This document shows, in pieces, positions 7,912 to 15,859 of a stretch of DNA of 61,124 nucleotides (the first letter of the stretch is position 1; each line of letters opens with the position of its first letter). The position numbers were made by a program, and so were the translations under genes. Source of the stretch: Anaeromyxobacter terrae (GTDB lineage Bacteria > Myxococcota > Myxococcia > Myxococcales > Anaeromyxobacteraceae); contig NZ_JALCYY010000006.1 of assembly GCF_022690685.1 (NCBI RefSeq), forward strand, positions 1 to 61,124. The letters are read 5' to 3'. The notes below the pieces were generated by a model. It saw only the letters and a list, made by a program, of their open reading frames with translations. It had not been told where the DNA came from and made no database searches.

Positions 7912-9657
7912 TCACCTCCCCGGGGCGGTTCGCGCCGTCGCGCCCCTCCGCCTCAGCCGCCGCCGGAGCTCCGCGAGCGGCAGCGTGTTCAGCACGTCCT
8001 TCGCCTCGAGCCATCCCCTCCGCGCGACCCACACGCCGTAGCGCAGGTTCGCGAGCTGCGTCGCGTCGTGCGCGTCCGTCGAGATCACCACCGGCACGCC
8101 GGCGGCCTTGGCGGCCCGGCAGCCCGCGTCCGTGAGGTCGAGGCGCTCCGGCATCGCGTTCACCTCGAGCGCGACGTCCTCCTCCCGCGCGACGTCGAGC
8201 ACGCGCTCGAGGTCGAGGGCGTAGGCGTCGCGCGTCCCGAGCTGACGGCCGGTCGGGTGACCGAGCACGTGGACCACGCCCGAGCGCAGGGCCCGCACGA
8301 TGCGCTCGGTGTTCCGCGCCGCGGGGTCGGCGAGGTGCGAGTGGATCGAGGCCACCACGCAGTCGAGCCCGGCGAGGGCCTCCTCGGGGAGATCGAGCGC
8401 GCCGGTGGGCAGGACGTCGACCTCGACGCCGGCGAGGAGGTGCGGCCGTCCGCCGAGGCGGGCGTCGAGCGCGCGGATGGCCGCGGCGTGCTCGGCCAGC
8501 CGGGGCGCGTCGAGCCCGAGGGGTCTCGCGCGCGAGTGGTCGGTGATCGCGACGTACCTCCGCCCGAGCGTCCCAGCGGACGCCGCGATCTCCGCGAGCT
8601 CGGAGCGGCTGTCGCTCGACGCGCGGGAGTGCACGTGCAGGTCGCCCAGGAGCTCCGACTCTTCCACGAGCCGCGGCAGCCGCCCCGCCTCCGCCGCCTC
8701 GATCTCGCCCATGCCCTCTCTCAGCTCCGGCGGGATGAACGGCAGGCCGACCGCGCGGAACACGTCCTCCTCCGCCGCGCCGCCGATCACCCGCCCCTGC
8801 CGGTCGAAGACCCCGTACTCCGAGATCTTGAGGCCCCGCTTCATCGCCCGCGTGCGGATCGCGATGTTGTGCGACTTGCTGCCGGTGAAGTAGTGCAGCG
8901 CGGCGCCGAACGACCCGGGCGCGAGCACCCGCAGGTCGGCCTGGATCCCGGCGCGGAGCCGCACGGAGGCCTTGGTGGGCCCTTCCGCCAGGACGGCCGT
9001 CACGCCGGAGAGCCCCGTGAAGGCCCGCACGACCGGGGCTGCGTCGTCCGAGGCGACGAGGAGGTCGAGGTCCCCGATCGTCTCCTTCCGCCGCCGCAGG
9101 CTCCCGGCGACCTCGGCGCGGCGGACGCCGGGCACGGTCCGCAGCCGCTCGAGGATCGGCGCCGCGTAGCCGAGGGCGCGGTGCAGCAGCATGCGACCGG
9201 CGCGTCCCCGCTGGCGCTCGATCGCGCCGAGGATCGCGCGGGCACGGGTCGGCCCCACGTGCGCGGCGTCGAGGACGCGTCCCGAGCGGCACGCTGCCTC
9301 GAGGGCGGCGACGTCCGTGATGCCGAGCGTCTTCCACACCGCCTCGACCGTCTTCGGCCCGATCCCCTCGAGCCGGAGCATGTCGAGCACTCCGGGCGGC
9401 ACGAGGGCGGAGAGCCGCGCGTGCTCGCGGCACTCGCCCGTCTCGACGAGCTCGCCGATCTTGGCGGCGATGTGCGCGCCGACCCCGGGCAGCTCGGCGA
9501 CCCGGCCTTCCCGGCACAGCTCGGAGATGGATCCCGGATGGACGTCGATCACCTGCGCGGCGCGCCGGTACGCGCGCACCTTGAACGCGTTCCCTCCCGT
9601 GAGCTCCAGGAGGTCGGCGATCTCTCCCAGCACCCGCGCGACCTCGGCGTTCTCCAC
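7912..9657 (-). CDS. polX: DNA polymerase/3'-5' exonuclease PolX
   Basis: A 581-residue family X DNA polymerase with a C-terminal PHP exonuclease. In order: an N-terminal helix-hairpin-helix domain (residues 1-80; LPGVGAHIAAKI), a second HhH (LEGIGPKTVEAV), the nucleotidyltransferase palm with the GS-x-RR motif and carboxylates (AGSLRRRKETIGDLDLLV, then ADLRV), the TGSKSHNIAIR thumb signature, and the PHP domain from about residue 335 (GDLHVHSRASSDSR, ITDHSR, HPTGR, STDAHD). The enzyme fills gaps in base excision repair. Length is normal for bacterial PolX. It lies 16 nt after the CBS-domain gene and 3 nt before the nitroreductase gene. Confidence 0.93.
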   Translation of the reverse strand: MENAEVARVLGEIADLLELTGGNAFKVRAYRRAAQVIDVHPGSISELCREGRVAELPGVGAHIAAKIGELVETGECREHARLSALVPPGVLDMLRLEGIGPKTVEAVWKTLGITDVAALEAACRSGRVLDAAHVGPTRARAILGAIERQRGRAGRMLLHRALGYAAPILERLRTVPGVRRAEVAGSLRRRKETIGDLDLLVASDDAAPVVRAFTGLSGVTAVLAEGPTKASVRLRAGIQADLRVLAPGSFGAALHYFTGSKSHNIAIRTRAMKRGLKISEYGVFDRQGRVIGGAAEEDVFRAVGLPFIPPELREGMGEIEAAEAGRLPRLVEESELLGDLHVHSRASSDSRSELAEIAASAGTLGRRYVAITDHSRARPLGLDAPRLAEHAAAIRALDARLGGRPHLLAGVEVDVLPTGALDLPEEALAGLDCVVASIHSHLADPAARNTERIVRALRSGVVHVLGHPTGRQLGTRDAYALDLERVLDVAREEDVALEVNAMPERLDLTDAGCRAAKAAGVPVVISTDAHDATQLANLRYGVWVARRGWLEAKDVLNTLPLAELRRRLRRRGATARTAPGR

Positions 9658-9673
9658 GGCCGCTTCGCCTCCT

Positions 9674-10132
9674 TCAGGACTTCGCGCGCCGCGTCTCGAC
9701 GTTGCGCGGCCAGCGCCCCATCCGCCGCACCGGCTTCCATCGCGCGTCGGTGGACGCCTTCCGGGTGACCTCGCCGACGAGCTCCAGGAGATCCGTGACC
9801 GTCACGATCCCGACGAGCTTCGAGTCGTCGACGACCGGGAGGCACCCGATGGTCCGGCCGCGGAGCAGGTTCGCGGCCTGACGGATGGTCGTCTCCGGAG
9901 CCGCTGTCGCAACGTGCCGCGCCATGAGCTCCTCGACGGTTCGACCGGCGCGAACCGCTCCGCCGCGGCCTCCGCCGAGATCCCTCTCCGAGACGATCCC
10001 GACGACGCGCCGCCCGTCCATGACGACCAGGTGGCGGATGCCGTGGAGCCGCATGCTCTGGTATGCGTCGTCCGCCGACTGCCCGGGACCGACCGTCCTC
10101 ACCTCGCGGGTCATGATCTCGCCGATTCGCAT
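9674..10132 (-). CDS. Tandem CBS-domain protein
   Basis: A 152-residue cytosolic protein made of two CBS domains (residues about 5-60 and 65-125), each with the typical sequence from IMTREVRTVGPGQSADDA to GIVSERDL, and from LMARHVATAAPETTIRQA to GIVTVTDLLEL. Paired CBS modules bind adenine nucleotides or S-adenosylmethionine and act as regulatory sensors. The C-terminal 30 residues are basic (KPVRRMGRWPRN). It has a GGAGG box before the ATG. It opens an apparent three-gene operon with polX and the nitroreductase gene. Confidence 0.85.
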   Translation of the reverse strand: MRIGEIMTREVRTVGPGQSADDAYQSMRLHGIRHLVVMDGRRVVGIVSERDLGGGRGGAVRAGRTVEELMARHVATAAPETTIRQAANLLRGRTIGCLPVVDDSKLVGIVTVTDLLELVGEVTRKASTDARWKPVRRMGRWPRNVETRRAKS

Positions 10133-10409
10133 GGATCCTCCGGCACGGCGCTCGGCCCCCGTCGCCCTTCGGCTCCTGAGCCTCGCCTCACGCCGCCAGC
10201 GTAGACCCCCGGCAGGGGACGCGCGGACGGTCGTCTGGAGTCGCCGGTTCGGGTGCAGCGCGGCCCTCGTGCAACCGCACGGAACCGAGCCCGGCGCGAC
10301 CGGACCCCCGGTGCCGGAGGAGGCGCCGCTCGCCTACAAGGACGTCGGAGCGTGGCGTGGTCGCGGGGCGGCGGAAGCTCGGCGTCCGGCGCGGGCGGCG
10401 CGCCTCGGG

Positions 10410-11078
10410 TCAGTAGGCGAACGGAACGAGGCCCGCCTCGTCCGATAGGTTCTTCACGGTGTATCGGGCCGTGACCGTCGGGGTCGGCTTCAGGCCGCTC
10501 GTCGCCTTGATCAGGACGATGCCCGTGCTCCCGGAGTAGTCGGTGTCGAACGTGACGTTGAGTCCGCCACCCGCCGAGTACGCCCGGACGCAGGTCGCCG
10601 GAGAGGGATCCACCCAGACGACGCCCGTTCGATTCACGATCGCGAAGCTCACGGTGCACTGCGTGGACTCGACTTCGACGCCGTTGGACGAGACGACGTT
10701 CACGTGCGCCACCACGCCGCCCCCATGCAGCGAGGTCGGCAAGGACAGACCGAACAGCCTCGAGAGGCTGTCGTGGGGGAGCTGGATCTTGCCCGCGAAG
10801 TCGACACCGGGCGCTGCCGGCCCCGGCGGCCCCGCCGGCCCTGCCGGACCCGCCGGACCCGCCGGGCCCGTGGGTCCGGCAGGGCCCTGAAGCCCCTGGA
10901 TCCCCGCCGGGCCCGCGGGTCCCTCAGGGCCCTGGATCCCCTGGGGTCCAGCAGGTCCGGGTGGGCCGCCCGGCTCGCCGGCCTCGCCCTTCTCACCGGC
11001 GGGCCCGGGCGGGCCCCGGGGTCCGAACTCGTTGCACCCCGCCACGAGCAGGGCCGCCAGGACGGCACGAAGTCTCAT
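10410..11078 (-). CDS. Collagen-like repeat lipoprotein
   Basis: A 222-residue predicted lipoprotein. The signal peptide [15 protein letters not shown] ends in a lipobox with the lipidated Cys at position 15. About 23 collagen-type Gly-X-Y triplets follow (residues 19 to about 91, with one extra Gly that breaks register), many of them GPA/GPP, and then a globular domain of about 130 residues rich in beta structure with Cys residues near 137 and 157. Collagen-like stretches in bacteria trimerise and act as stalks for surface proteins. A GGAGGA box precedes the chosen ATG; an earlier in-frame start would remove the signal peptide from the N-terminus. The surface role is inferred. Confidence 0.8.
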   Translation of the reverse strand: MRLRAVLAALLVAGCNEFGPRGPPGPAGEKGEAGEPGGPPGPAGPQGIQGPEGPAGPAGIQGLQGPAGPTGPAGPAGPAGPAGPPGPAAPGVDFAGKIQLPHDSLSRLFGLSLPTSLHGGGVVAHVNVVSSNGVEVESTQCTVSFAIVNRTGVVWVDPSPATCVRAYSAGGGLNVTFDTDYSGSTGIVLIKATSGLKPTPTVTARYTVKNLSDEAGLVPFAY

Positions 11079-11210
11079 CGTCTCCTCCGCGTTCGGCTCG
11101 CCGCGCGAGCGATTCGCCGATGACGCGAAGTACTTCTCATGGGCTCTCTCGTCACCTAGGCCCATGGGTGCAAAGGTCGACTCCGATGAGCTGTGCTATC
11201 CGGACGCTTC
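11079..11210. promoter_or_regulatory. Divergent promoter region with a perfect palindrome
   Basis: This 132-nt gap separates the divergently transcribed collagen-like lipoprotein and DUF5916 genes. It is less GC-rich than the flanks and contains the perfect 10-bp palindrome GAAGTACTTC at 11127-11136, a plausible shared operator. No convincing -35/-10 pair could be chosen. Confidence 0.35.
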
Positions 11211-13751
11211 ATGCGCCCGCTGTCATGTGCTTGCTTCATGGCGATGGTCCCGCTGCTGGCGGCTGCGGCGGGACAGCCGCCGGCTGGCGATCTCGTCGCG
11301 GCGCGGGCGAGCGGGAAGATCGAGGTCGACGGCCGACTCGACGAGCGGGCCTGGCGAAGCGCGACGCCGTTCGCCGACTTCGTGGAGCTCTACCCCGACG
11401 AAGGGGCGACGCCCTCGGAGCGCACCGAGGTGCGATTCCTGTACGACGACGACCAGCTGTACGTGGGGATCGTCTGCCACGACTCGCAGCCGCAGCGGAT
11501 CTCGCGCGCGATGGGGCGGAGGGATCACATCCCGCCCAGCGACAGCGTCGCGGTCGCCATCGACTCGGCGCACGATCATCGGACCGGGTACTACTTCATC
11601 CTCAACGCCGCCGGAGTGCAGGAGGACCGGCTCCTCCACGACGACACGGGCGAGACCGACGAGTGGGACGCGGTCTGGGACGGCGCCGCCGCGCCCCTGA
11701 GCGACGGCTGGTCGGCGGAGATCGCCATCCCGCTGCGCGTCCTCCGGTTCGAGCGCTCCGACCCGCTCGTCTTCGGCGTGTACGTGCAGCGCAAGATCAC
11801 GCGGACCCACGCCGTCATCGCGTCGACGCTCATCCCGCTCGGCGCCGGGGCGTTCGTGTCGCAGTTCGGGCAGCTGAAAATGGGGGCCGTCGAGCCCCAG
11901 CGCGACCTCGAGCTCATGCCCTTCCTCGCCGCGCGCTTCACGATGCGGCCCGAGCTCTCCGGTGCCGCGGTGCCCCGCGTCGGCGATCCCTCCGCCGACG
12001 TGGGCCTCGACTTCCGCGCCCCGCTCAGCCGAGGCGTGGGCGTCACCGGAACGGTGAACCCCGACTTCGGCCAGGTCGAGGCCGATCCCGTCATCCTCAA
12101 CCTGACGCGCTTCGAGTCGTTCTTCCCGGAGAAGCGCCCGTTCTTCATGGCGGGCATGGATCTCTTCCAGCCCGTCGGCGGCGAGAGCGGGTCCGTCCCG
12201 CACCAGATCCTCTACTCGCGGCGAATCGGGAGCGACGCCCCCATCCTGGCCGCCGCGAAGGTCGGCGGCGATCTCGCGCCCGGCTTGCAGGTGGGCCTCG
12301 TCGAGGCGTTCGTGGCGGGCGCGTCCGCGCCCTCGTGGAGCGGGACCGGCTCGGACCGCCGGCTCGGGGTGCGCTGGGCCCAGCCGCTCCACCTCGCCCG
12401 GAACGACACGCTGCCCGCGGTCGCTCCGACGCCCGAGAACTTCTTCGCCGCGGTCGCGCGCAGGTCGCTCGGGACGAGGTCGTGGCTCGGGCTCGCCGGC
12501 GCGCTCGCCACGCCGGTCGGCCCGCGCTGCAGCGACGGCGACGTGCAGCTCGACGCCCCGCCCGCGTCGTGCGACGCGCGCGGAGGGAACGCTGCGGCGG
12601 CCCAGTGGGATCTGCGCTCGACGCAGAGCGAGTACGGCTTCGCGGGGCAGGTCGCCGTCTCGCAGGTGGTCGGCGGACCGCCGGTGCGCACGCTGGGCGA
12701 CGGCACCTCGCTCCGGCGCGGCGACGCGGGCTTCGGCGTCTACGCGACCGCGGGCAAGGTGGGCGGCGAGCCGTGGCGCGCGTGGGTCGCGTACGAGCTC
12801 GCGACCCCGCGGCTCGACCTCAACGCCGCCGGATACCAGCCGGACCAGAACCTCCACGACCTGCGCCCGGCGCTGGCCTTCGTGCGCGAGAGCGGCCTCG
12901 GGCCGCTGCACCGGCTCTCGGCGGAGGTGTCGGTGCCCGCGAGCTGGTCGGCAGACGGCAGCGCGCTGCGGCGGCGAGCGGCGATCCGCTCGAGCGTGAG
13001 CGCGACGCTCCCCGGCTACAACGACGTGAGCTGCGACGGGGGCTACGAGGCTGCCACCTGGGACCTGCGCGAGATCTACGCGCTCGGGATCCCGTACCGC
13101 CGACCGGCGAGCTTCGACGCGGGCTGCAGCCTGTCGAGCGATACGCACCGGGCGCTCGCGCTCGGGCTGAGCGGGGGCTTCGCGCGCGTGCTCGCCACGG
13201 AAGGGCTGCCCGGCGCGCGGGCATGGCAGGTGGGCGCGTCGGCGGTGCTGCGCCCGAGCCCGGCGCTCGAGACGCGGCTCGGGCTGGACGCGAGCGGTGA
13301 CCCGATCCCAGGGCGATTCCTGGAAGAGGACGGGGGAGAGCTCCGCTTCGGCGATCTCGCGGCGCGCTCGCTCTCGCTGACCCTGCGCGAGCAGGTGGTC
13401 GCGACGCCCCGGCTCTCGTTCATCGGCTACCTGCAGGTCTTCACCGTCGAGGGCCGGTACCAGGCCTACTACGCCGCGGCACCCTCCACCCGGATCGACG
13501 CGAGAGATCTCCGCCCCGTCGAGGTTCCTTCACCTGGAGCAGATTTCCGGAGCGTGAGCCTCCGCCTGAACCTGGTCGTGAGGTGGGAATACCGGCCCGG
13601 ATCCACCGTCTTCGTCGTCTACTCCCGCTCGCAGGAGGGAGACACGGCGCTGTCCGGCGGCGGGGTCGCGGGGCTGCTCCCGGCCCGGCTGGGCCCGGCA
13701 CCCGCCACGGACGTCTTCCTCGTCAAGTGGTCGCACTGGACCCGGATCTGA
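11211..13751 (+). CDS. DUF5916 outer-membrane protein with CBM9-like N-domain
   Basis: An 846-residue exported protein. It has a signal peptide (MRPLSCACFMAMVPLLAAAA), an N-terminal carbohydrate-binding-module-9-like beta sandwich (about residues 35-215: KIEVDGRLDERAWRSA, and VEIAIPLRVLRF-like end strands), and then the DUF5916 beta-barrel domain, recognised by NPDFGQVEADP followed by FESFFPEKRPFFMAG. Alternating aromatic and polar strands run to the C-terminus, which ends in a hydrophobic strand VFLVKWSHWTRI. The family is assumed to sit in the outer membrane; its substrate is unknown. A GTG at 11193 would add six residues in front of the signal peptide, so the ATG is preferred. Confidence 0.85.
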   Translation: MRPLSCACFMAMVPLLAAAAGQPPAGDLVAARASGKIEVDGRLDERAWRSATPFADFVELYPDEGATPSERTEVRFLYDDDQLYVGIVCHDSQPQRISRAMGRRDHIPPSDSVAVAIDSAHDHRTGYYFILNAAGVQEDRLLHDDTGETDEWDAVWDGAAAPLSDGWSAEIAIPLRVLRFERSDPLVFGVYVQRKITRTHAVIASTLIPLGAGAFVSQFGQLKMGAVEPQRDLELMPFLAARFTMRPELSGAAVPRVGDPSADVGLDFRAPLSRGVGVTGTVNPDFGQVEADPVILNLTRFESFFPEKRPFFMAGMDLFQPVGGESGSVPHQILYSRRIGSDAPILAAAKVGGDLAPGLQVGLVEAFVAGASAPSWSGTGSDRRLGVRWAQPLHLARNDTLPAVAPTPENFFAAVARRSLGTRSWLGLAGALATPVGPRCSDGDVQLDAPPASCDARGGNAAAAQWDLRSTQSEYGFAGQVAVSQVVGGPPVRTLGDGTSLRRGDAGFGVYATAGKVGGEPWRAWVAYELATPRLDLNAAGYQPDQNLHDLRPALAFVRESGLGPLHRLSAEVSVPASWSADGSALRRRAAIRSSVSATLPGYNDVSCDGGYEAATWDLREIYALGIPYRRPASFDAGCSLSSDTHRALALGLSGGFARVLATEGLPGARAWQVGASAVLRPSPALETRLGLDASGDPIPGRFLEEDGGELRFGDLAARSLSLTLREQVVATPRLSFIGYLQVFTVEGRYQAYYAAAPSTRIDARDLRPVEVPSPGADFRSVSLRLNLVVRWEYRPGSTVFVVYSRSQEGDTALSGGGVAGLLPARLGPAPATDVFLVKWSHWTRI

Positions 13752-13795
13752 GCGCGGCGATGAACCGCGGCGTCCAGATGGGTGGACGCGCTCCG

Positions 13796-13815
13796 TCTTC
13801 AGGGTTTCTTCAGGG
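13796..13815 (+). promoter_or_regulatory. Perfect 9-bp direct repeat with 11-bp period upstream of the small peptide gene
   Basis: TCTTCAGGG occurs at 13796-13804 and again at 13807-13815, separated by two T residues. The 11-bp period is the arrangement recognised by dimers of OmpR/PhoB-family regulators. It lies 51 nt before the start of the 48-residue peptide gene, and a PhoB-type regulator is encoded about 3 kb downstream. The link between the two is inferred. Confidence 0.45.
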
Positions 13816-13865
13816 ACCGGGAGTCAAGCTCCGCGGCACCCAATCACGGGGAGAGGGAGGAACGG

Positions 13866-14012
13866 ATGCTGTTCACCGAGCTCATTCCTGCGCTGAACCA
13901 CGGGTGCGGCGGCAAGACGAAGAAGTCGAAGAAGACGAGGAGCTGCAAGACCAAGACGCGGACGCGGACGAGGGGCTGCGGCCACGGCCGCGGTCGGTCC
14001 GGCTGCCACTAG
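13866..14012 (+). CDS. 48-residue Cys/Lys/Arg/Thr-rich cationic peptide, possible exported or modified peptide
   Basis: A 48-residue peptide with a short hydrophobic front (MLFTELIPALNHG) and a highly basic tail with 13 Lys/Arg and only one acidic residue. The tail alternates basic residues with Thr/Ser (KTKKSKKT, KTKTRTRTR). Four cysteines lie at 14, 27, 38 and 47, two of them in a Gly/His context (GCGHG, SGCH). A clear GGAGG lies 7 nt before the ATG, so translation is credible despite the size. A Gly-Gly at 15-16 resembles the end of a leader, but the exporter downstream lacks a C39 peptidase domain. A 13-bp hairpin directly follows, and then an ABC exporter and a Ser/Thr kinase. It could be a RiPP-like precursor, a metal-binding peptide or a secreted cationic peptide. 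No known family is recognised. Confidence 0.6.
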   Translation: MLFTELIPALNHGCGGKTKKSKKTRSCKTKTRTRTRGCGHGRGRSGCH

Positions 14013-14020
14013 CACCGGCG

Positions 14021-14050
14021 CCGGCAGGGAGCCCCCCGGCTCCCTGCCGG
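14021..14050 (+). terminator. Perfect 13-bp hairpin between peptide gene and exporter gene
   Basis: CCGGCAGGGAGCC (14021-14033), a CCCC loop and the exact complement GGCTCCCTGCCGG (14038-14050) form a very stable hairpin 9 nt after the peptide stop and 10 nt before the exporter start. It lacks a T-run. Such hairpins after precursor-peptide genes attenuate read-through, so that the peptide is made in excess over the transporter; that role is inferred here. It could also mask translation initiation of the exporter. Confidence 0.6.
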
Positions 14051-14059
14051 CGGTCTTCG

Positions 14060-15859
14060 ATGCCGCGCGCCCGGCCCGAGCACTCCACCTCCGCTGAATC
14101 GGTTCCCCTCCGGAAGGTCTTCGGGGTCTTCGGGCCGGACCTCCGGCCGTTCCGCGCCTCCATCGCGGTCCTCGTCGCGGCGAGCACACTCTCCCCTGCG
14201 CTCGAGACCGCGGCCATCTGGCTCTTCAAGCTCGTGGTGGACCGGGTGCTCGTTCCGCGCGAGCTGGGCCCGCTCGGATGGCTCGCGCTGCTCCTCGCGG
14301 GCGTGACGGTCGCGGACGGGGCCGTCGGGTTCGTCGATCGCGTGCTCTCGACGTCGGTGTCGGAGCGGTTCCTGCTCGCCCTGCGCGCGCGGGTGTTCCG
14401 CCACGTCCTCGGGCTGTCGCTCGACGACCTCGGGAAGCGGCGCCTCGGGGACGTCCTGTCCCGCCTCACCGGCGACAGCGCGTCGATCGAGTCGTTCCTC
14501 GTGTCCGGGCTCAGCGCGGCGCTGGCGGACCTCCTGCGCGTGCTCTTCTTCGCCGGGGCGCTCTTCGTCATCGACTGGCGCCTCGCGGCCGTGGCGCTCG
14601 TGGCCCTTCCGCTCTTCGCCCTCGCCGTCCGGCGCTTCGCCGGGCGGATCCGCGAGATCTCGCGGGAGGCGCGCCGCCGCGCCGGCGCGGTGAGCGCGGT
14701 CGCGGAGGAGAGCCTCTCGAACGCCGCGCTCGTGCAGGCGTACGGGCGGGAGCAGGACGCGCTGGAGCGCTTCCGCCGCGAGGGGCTCGCGGGCGTGGCG
14801 GCGCAGCTCTCCGCCGCGCGGCTCCGGGGCCTGTTCGTCCCGGTCGTCGACCTCATCGAGCTCGTCGGCGGCCTGGCGGTGATCGCCCTCGGCGCCGGCG
14901 AGCTGGCCGCGGGGCGCGTCACGCTCGGCGGCCTCCTCGTGTTCGTCACGTACGTCGGCAAGCTCTACCAGCCCGTGCGCGGGCTCGGGGGCTTCGTCAC
15001 GAGCGCCCACTCCGCGGCCGCGGCGGCGGAGCGCATCGTCGAGCTGCTCGAGCAGCGCCCGAGCGTGGAGGACCGCCCCGCCGCGCGCCCGCTGGTCCGC
15101 GCCCGCGGCGACGTCGTCTTCGAGGACGTGTCCTTCCGGTATCCAGGCGCCGCGCAGGATGCGCTCTCGCGCGTCTCGTTCCGCGTGGGTCCGGGCGAGC
15201 TCCTCGCCCTGGTGGGCGCGAGCGGCTCGGGCAAGTCCACCATCGTGAACCTGCTCCTCCGCTTCTACGAGCCCACCCGCGGCCGGATCCTCGTCGACGG
15301 CCAGGACATCCGCGAGCTCACGCTGCGCTCGCTGCGCGACGCCACGGCGCTCGTGCTCCAGGAGACCCTCCTCCTGCACGCGAGCATCCGCGAGAACGTC
15401 GCCTACGGCGAGCCGAGCGCCGACGCCGCGGCCATCGCGCGCGCCGTGCGCGCGGCCGACCTGGACGGCCTGGTAACGGCGCTGCCCGGAGGGCTCGACA
15501 GCGCCGTGGGCCAGAAGGGGCGGCGCCTCTCCGGCGGTGAGCGCCAGCGGCTCGCGCTCGCCCGCGCGCTCGTCCGGGACGCGCCCATCCTGCTCCTCGA
15601 CGAGCCCACGGCGGCCCTCGACGCCGCCTCGGCGCGCCGCGTGCTCGCGCCGCTCGAGCGGGCCATGAGCGGCCGCACCACGATCCTCGTCTCCCACGAC
15701 CTCGGGGCGATCCGATCGGCCACGAGCATCGTCGTCCTCGACGGCGGCCGCGTGGTGGAGCGCGGAACGCACGCGGCGCTCGTCGCGCGGGACGGGCCGT
15801 ACGCGCGCCTGCAGCGCACGCAGGAGCGCCCGGCTGTGGGATCGCGGGTGATCGCGTGA
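14060..15859 (+). CDS. ABC exporter (fused transmembrane and ATP-binding domains)
   Basis: A 599-residue half-transporter of the MsbA/HlyB type. Residues about 35-320 form a six-helix ABC exporter domain (VFGPDLRPFRASIAVLV, LALLLAGVTVADGAVG, ALADLLRVLFFAGALF, VDLIELVGGLAVIALG). The ATPase domain (about 350-590) has Walker A GASGSGKST, the Q loop (LVLQETLLLHAS), signature LSGGERQRLALARAL, Walker B ILLLDEPTAALD and the H switch SHD. There is no N-terminal C39 peptidase. It follows the small peptide gene and its stop overlaps the kinase gene start by 4 nt (GTGA). It most likely exports the peptide; lipid export is an alternative. No clear ribosome binding site precedes the ATG, which lies next to the hairpin. 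Confidence 0.88.
   Translation: MPRARPEHSTSAESVPLRKVFGVFGPDLRPFRASIAVLVAASTLSPALETAAIWLFKLVVDRVLVPRELGPLGWLALLLAGVTVADGAVGFVDRVLSTSVSERFLLALRARVFRHVLGLSLDDLGKRRLGDVLSRLTGDSASIESFLVSGLSAALADLLRVLFFAGALFVIDWRLAAVALVALPLFALAVRRFAGRIREISREARRRAGAVSAVAEESLSNAALVQAYGREQDALERFRREGLAGVAAQLSAARLRGLFVPVVDLIELVGGLAVIALGAGELAAGRVTLGGLLVFVTYVGKLYQPVRGLGGFVTSAHSAAAAAERIVELLEQRPSVEDRPAARPLVRARGDVVFEDVSFRYPGAAQDALSRVSFRVGPGELLALVGASGSGKSTIVNLLLRFYEPTRGRILVDGQDIRELTLRSLRDATALVLQETLLLHASIRENVAYGEPSADAAAIARAVRAADLDGLVTALPGGLDSAVGQKGRRLSGGERQRLALARALVRDAPILLLDEPTAALDAASARRVLAPLERAMSGRTTILVSHDLGAIRSATSIVVLDGGRVVERGTHAALVARDGPYARLQRTQERPAVGSRVIA

Noticed and set aside
10540-10890. Plus-strand frame with a GPAGPAG-like run inside the collagen-like gene
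   Set aside because: It is the complementary reading of GC-rich Gly-X-Y codons. The minus-strand frame has the signal peptide, lipobox and ribosome binding site.
10800-11030. Possible CRISPR or satellite repeat
   Set aside because: The periodicity is 9 nt and in frame, explained by Gly-X-Y coding rather than by spaced direct repeats.
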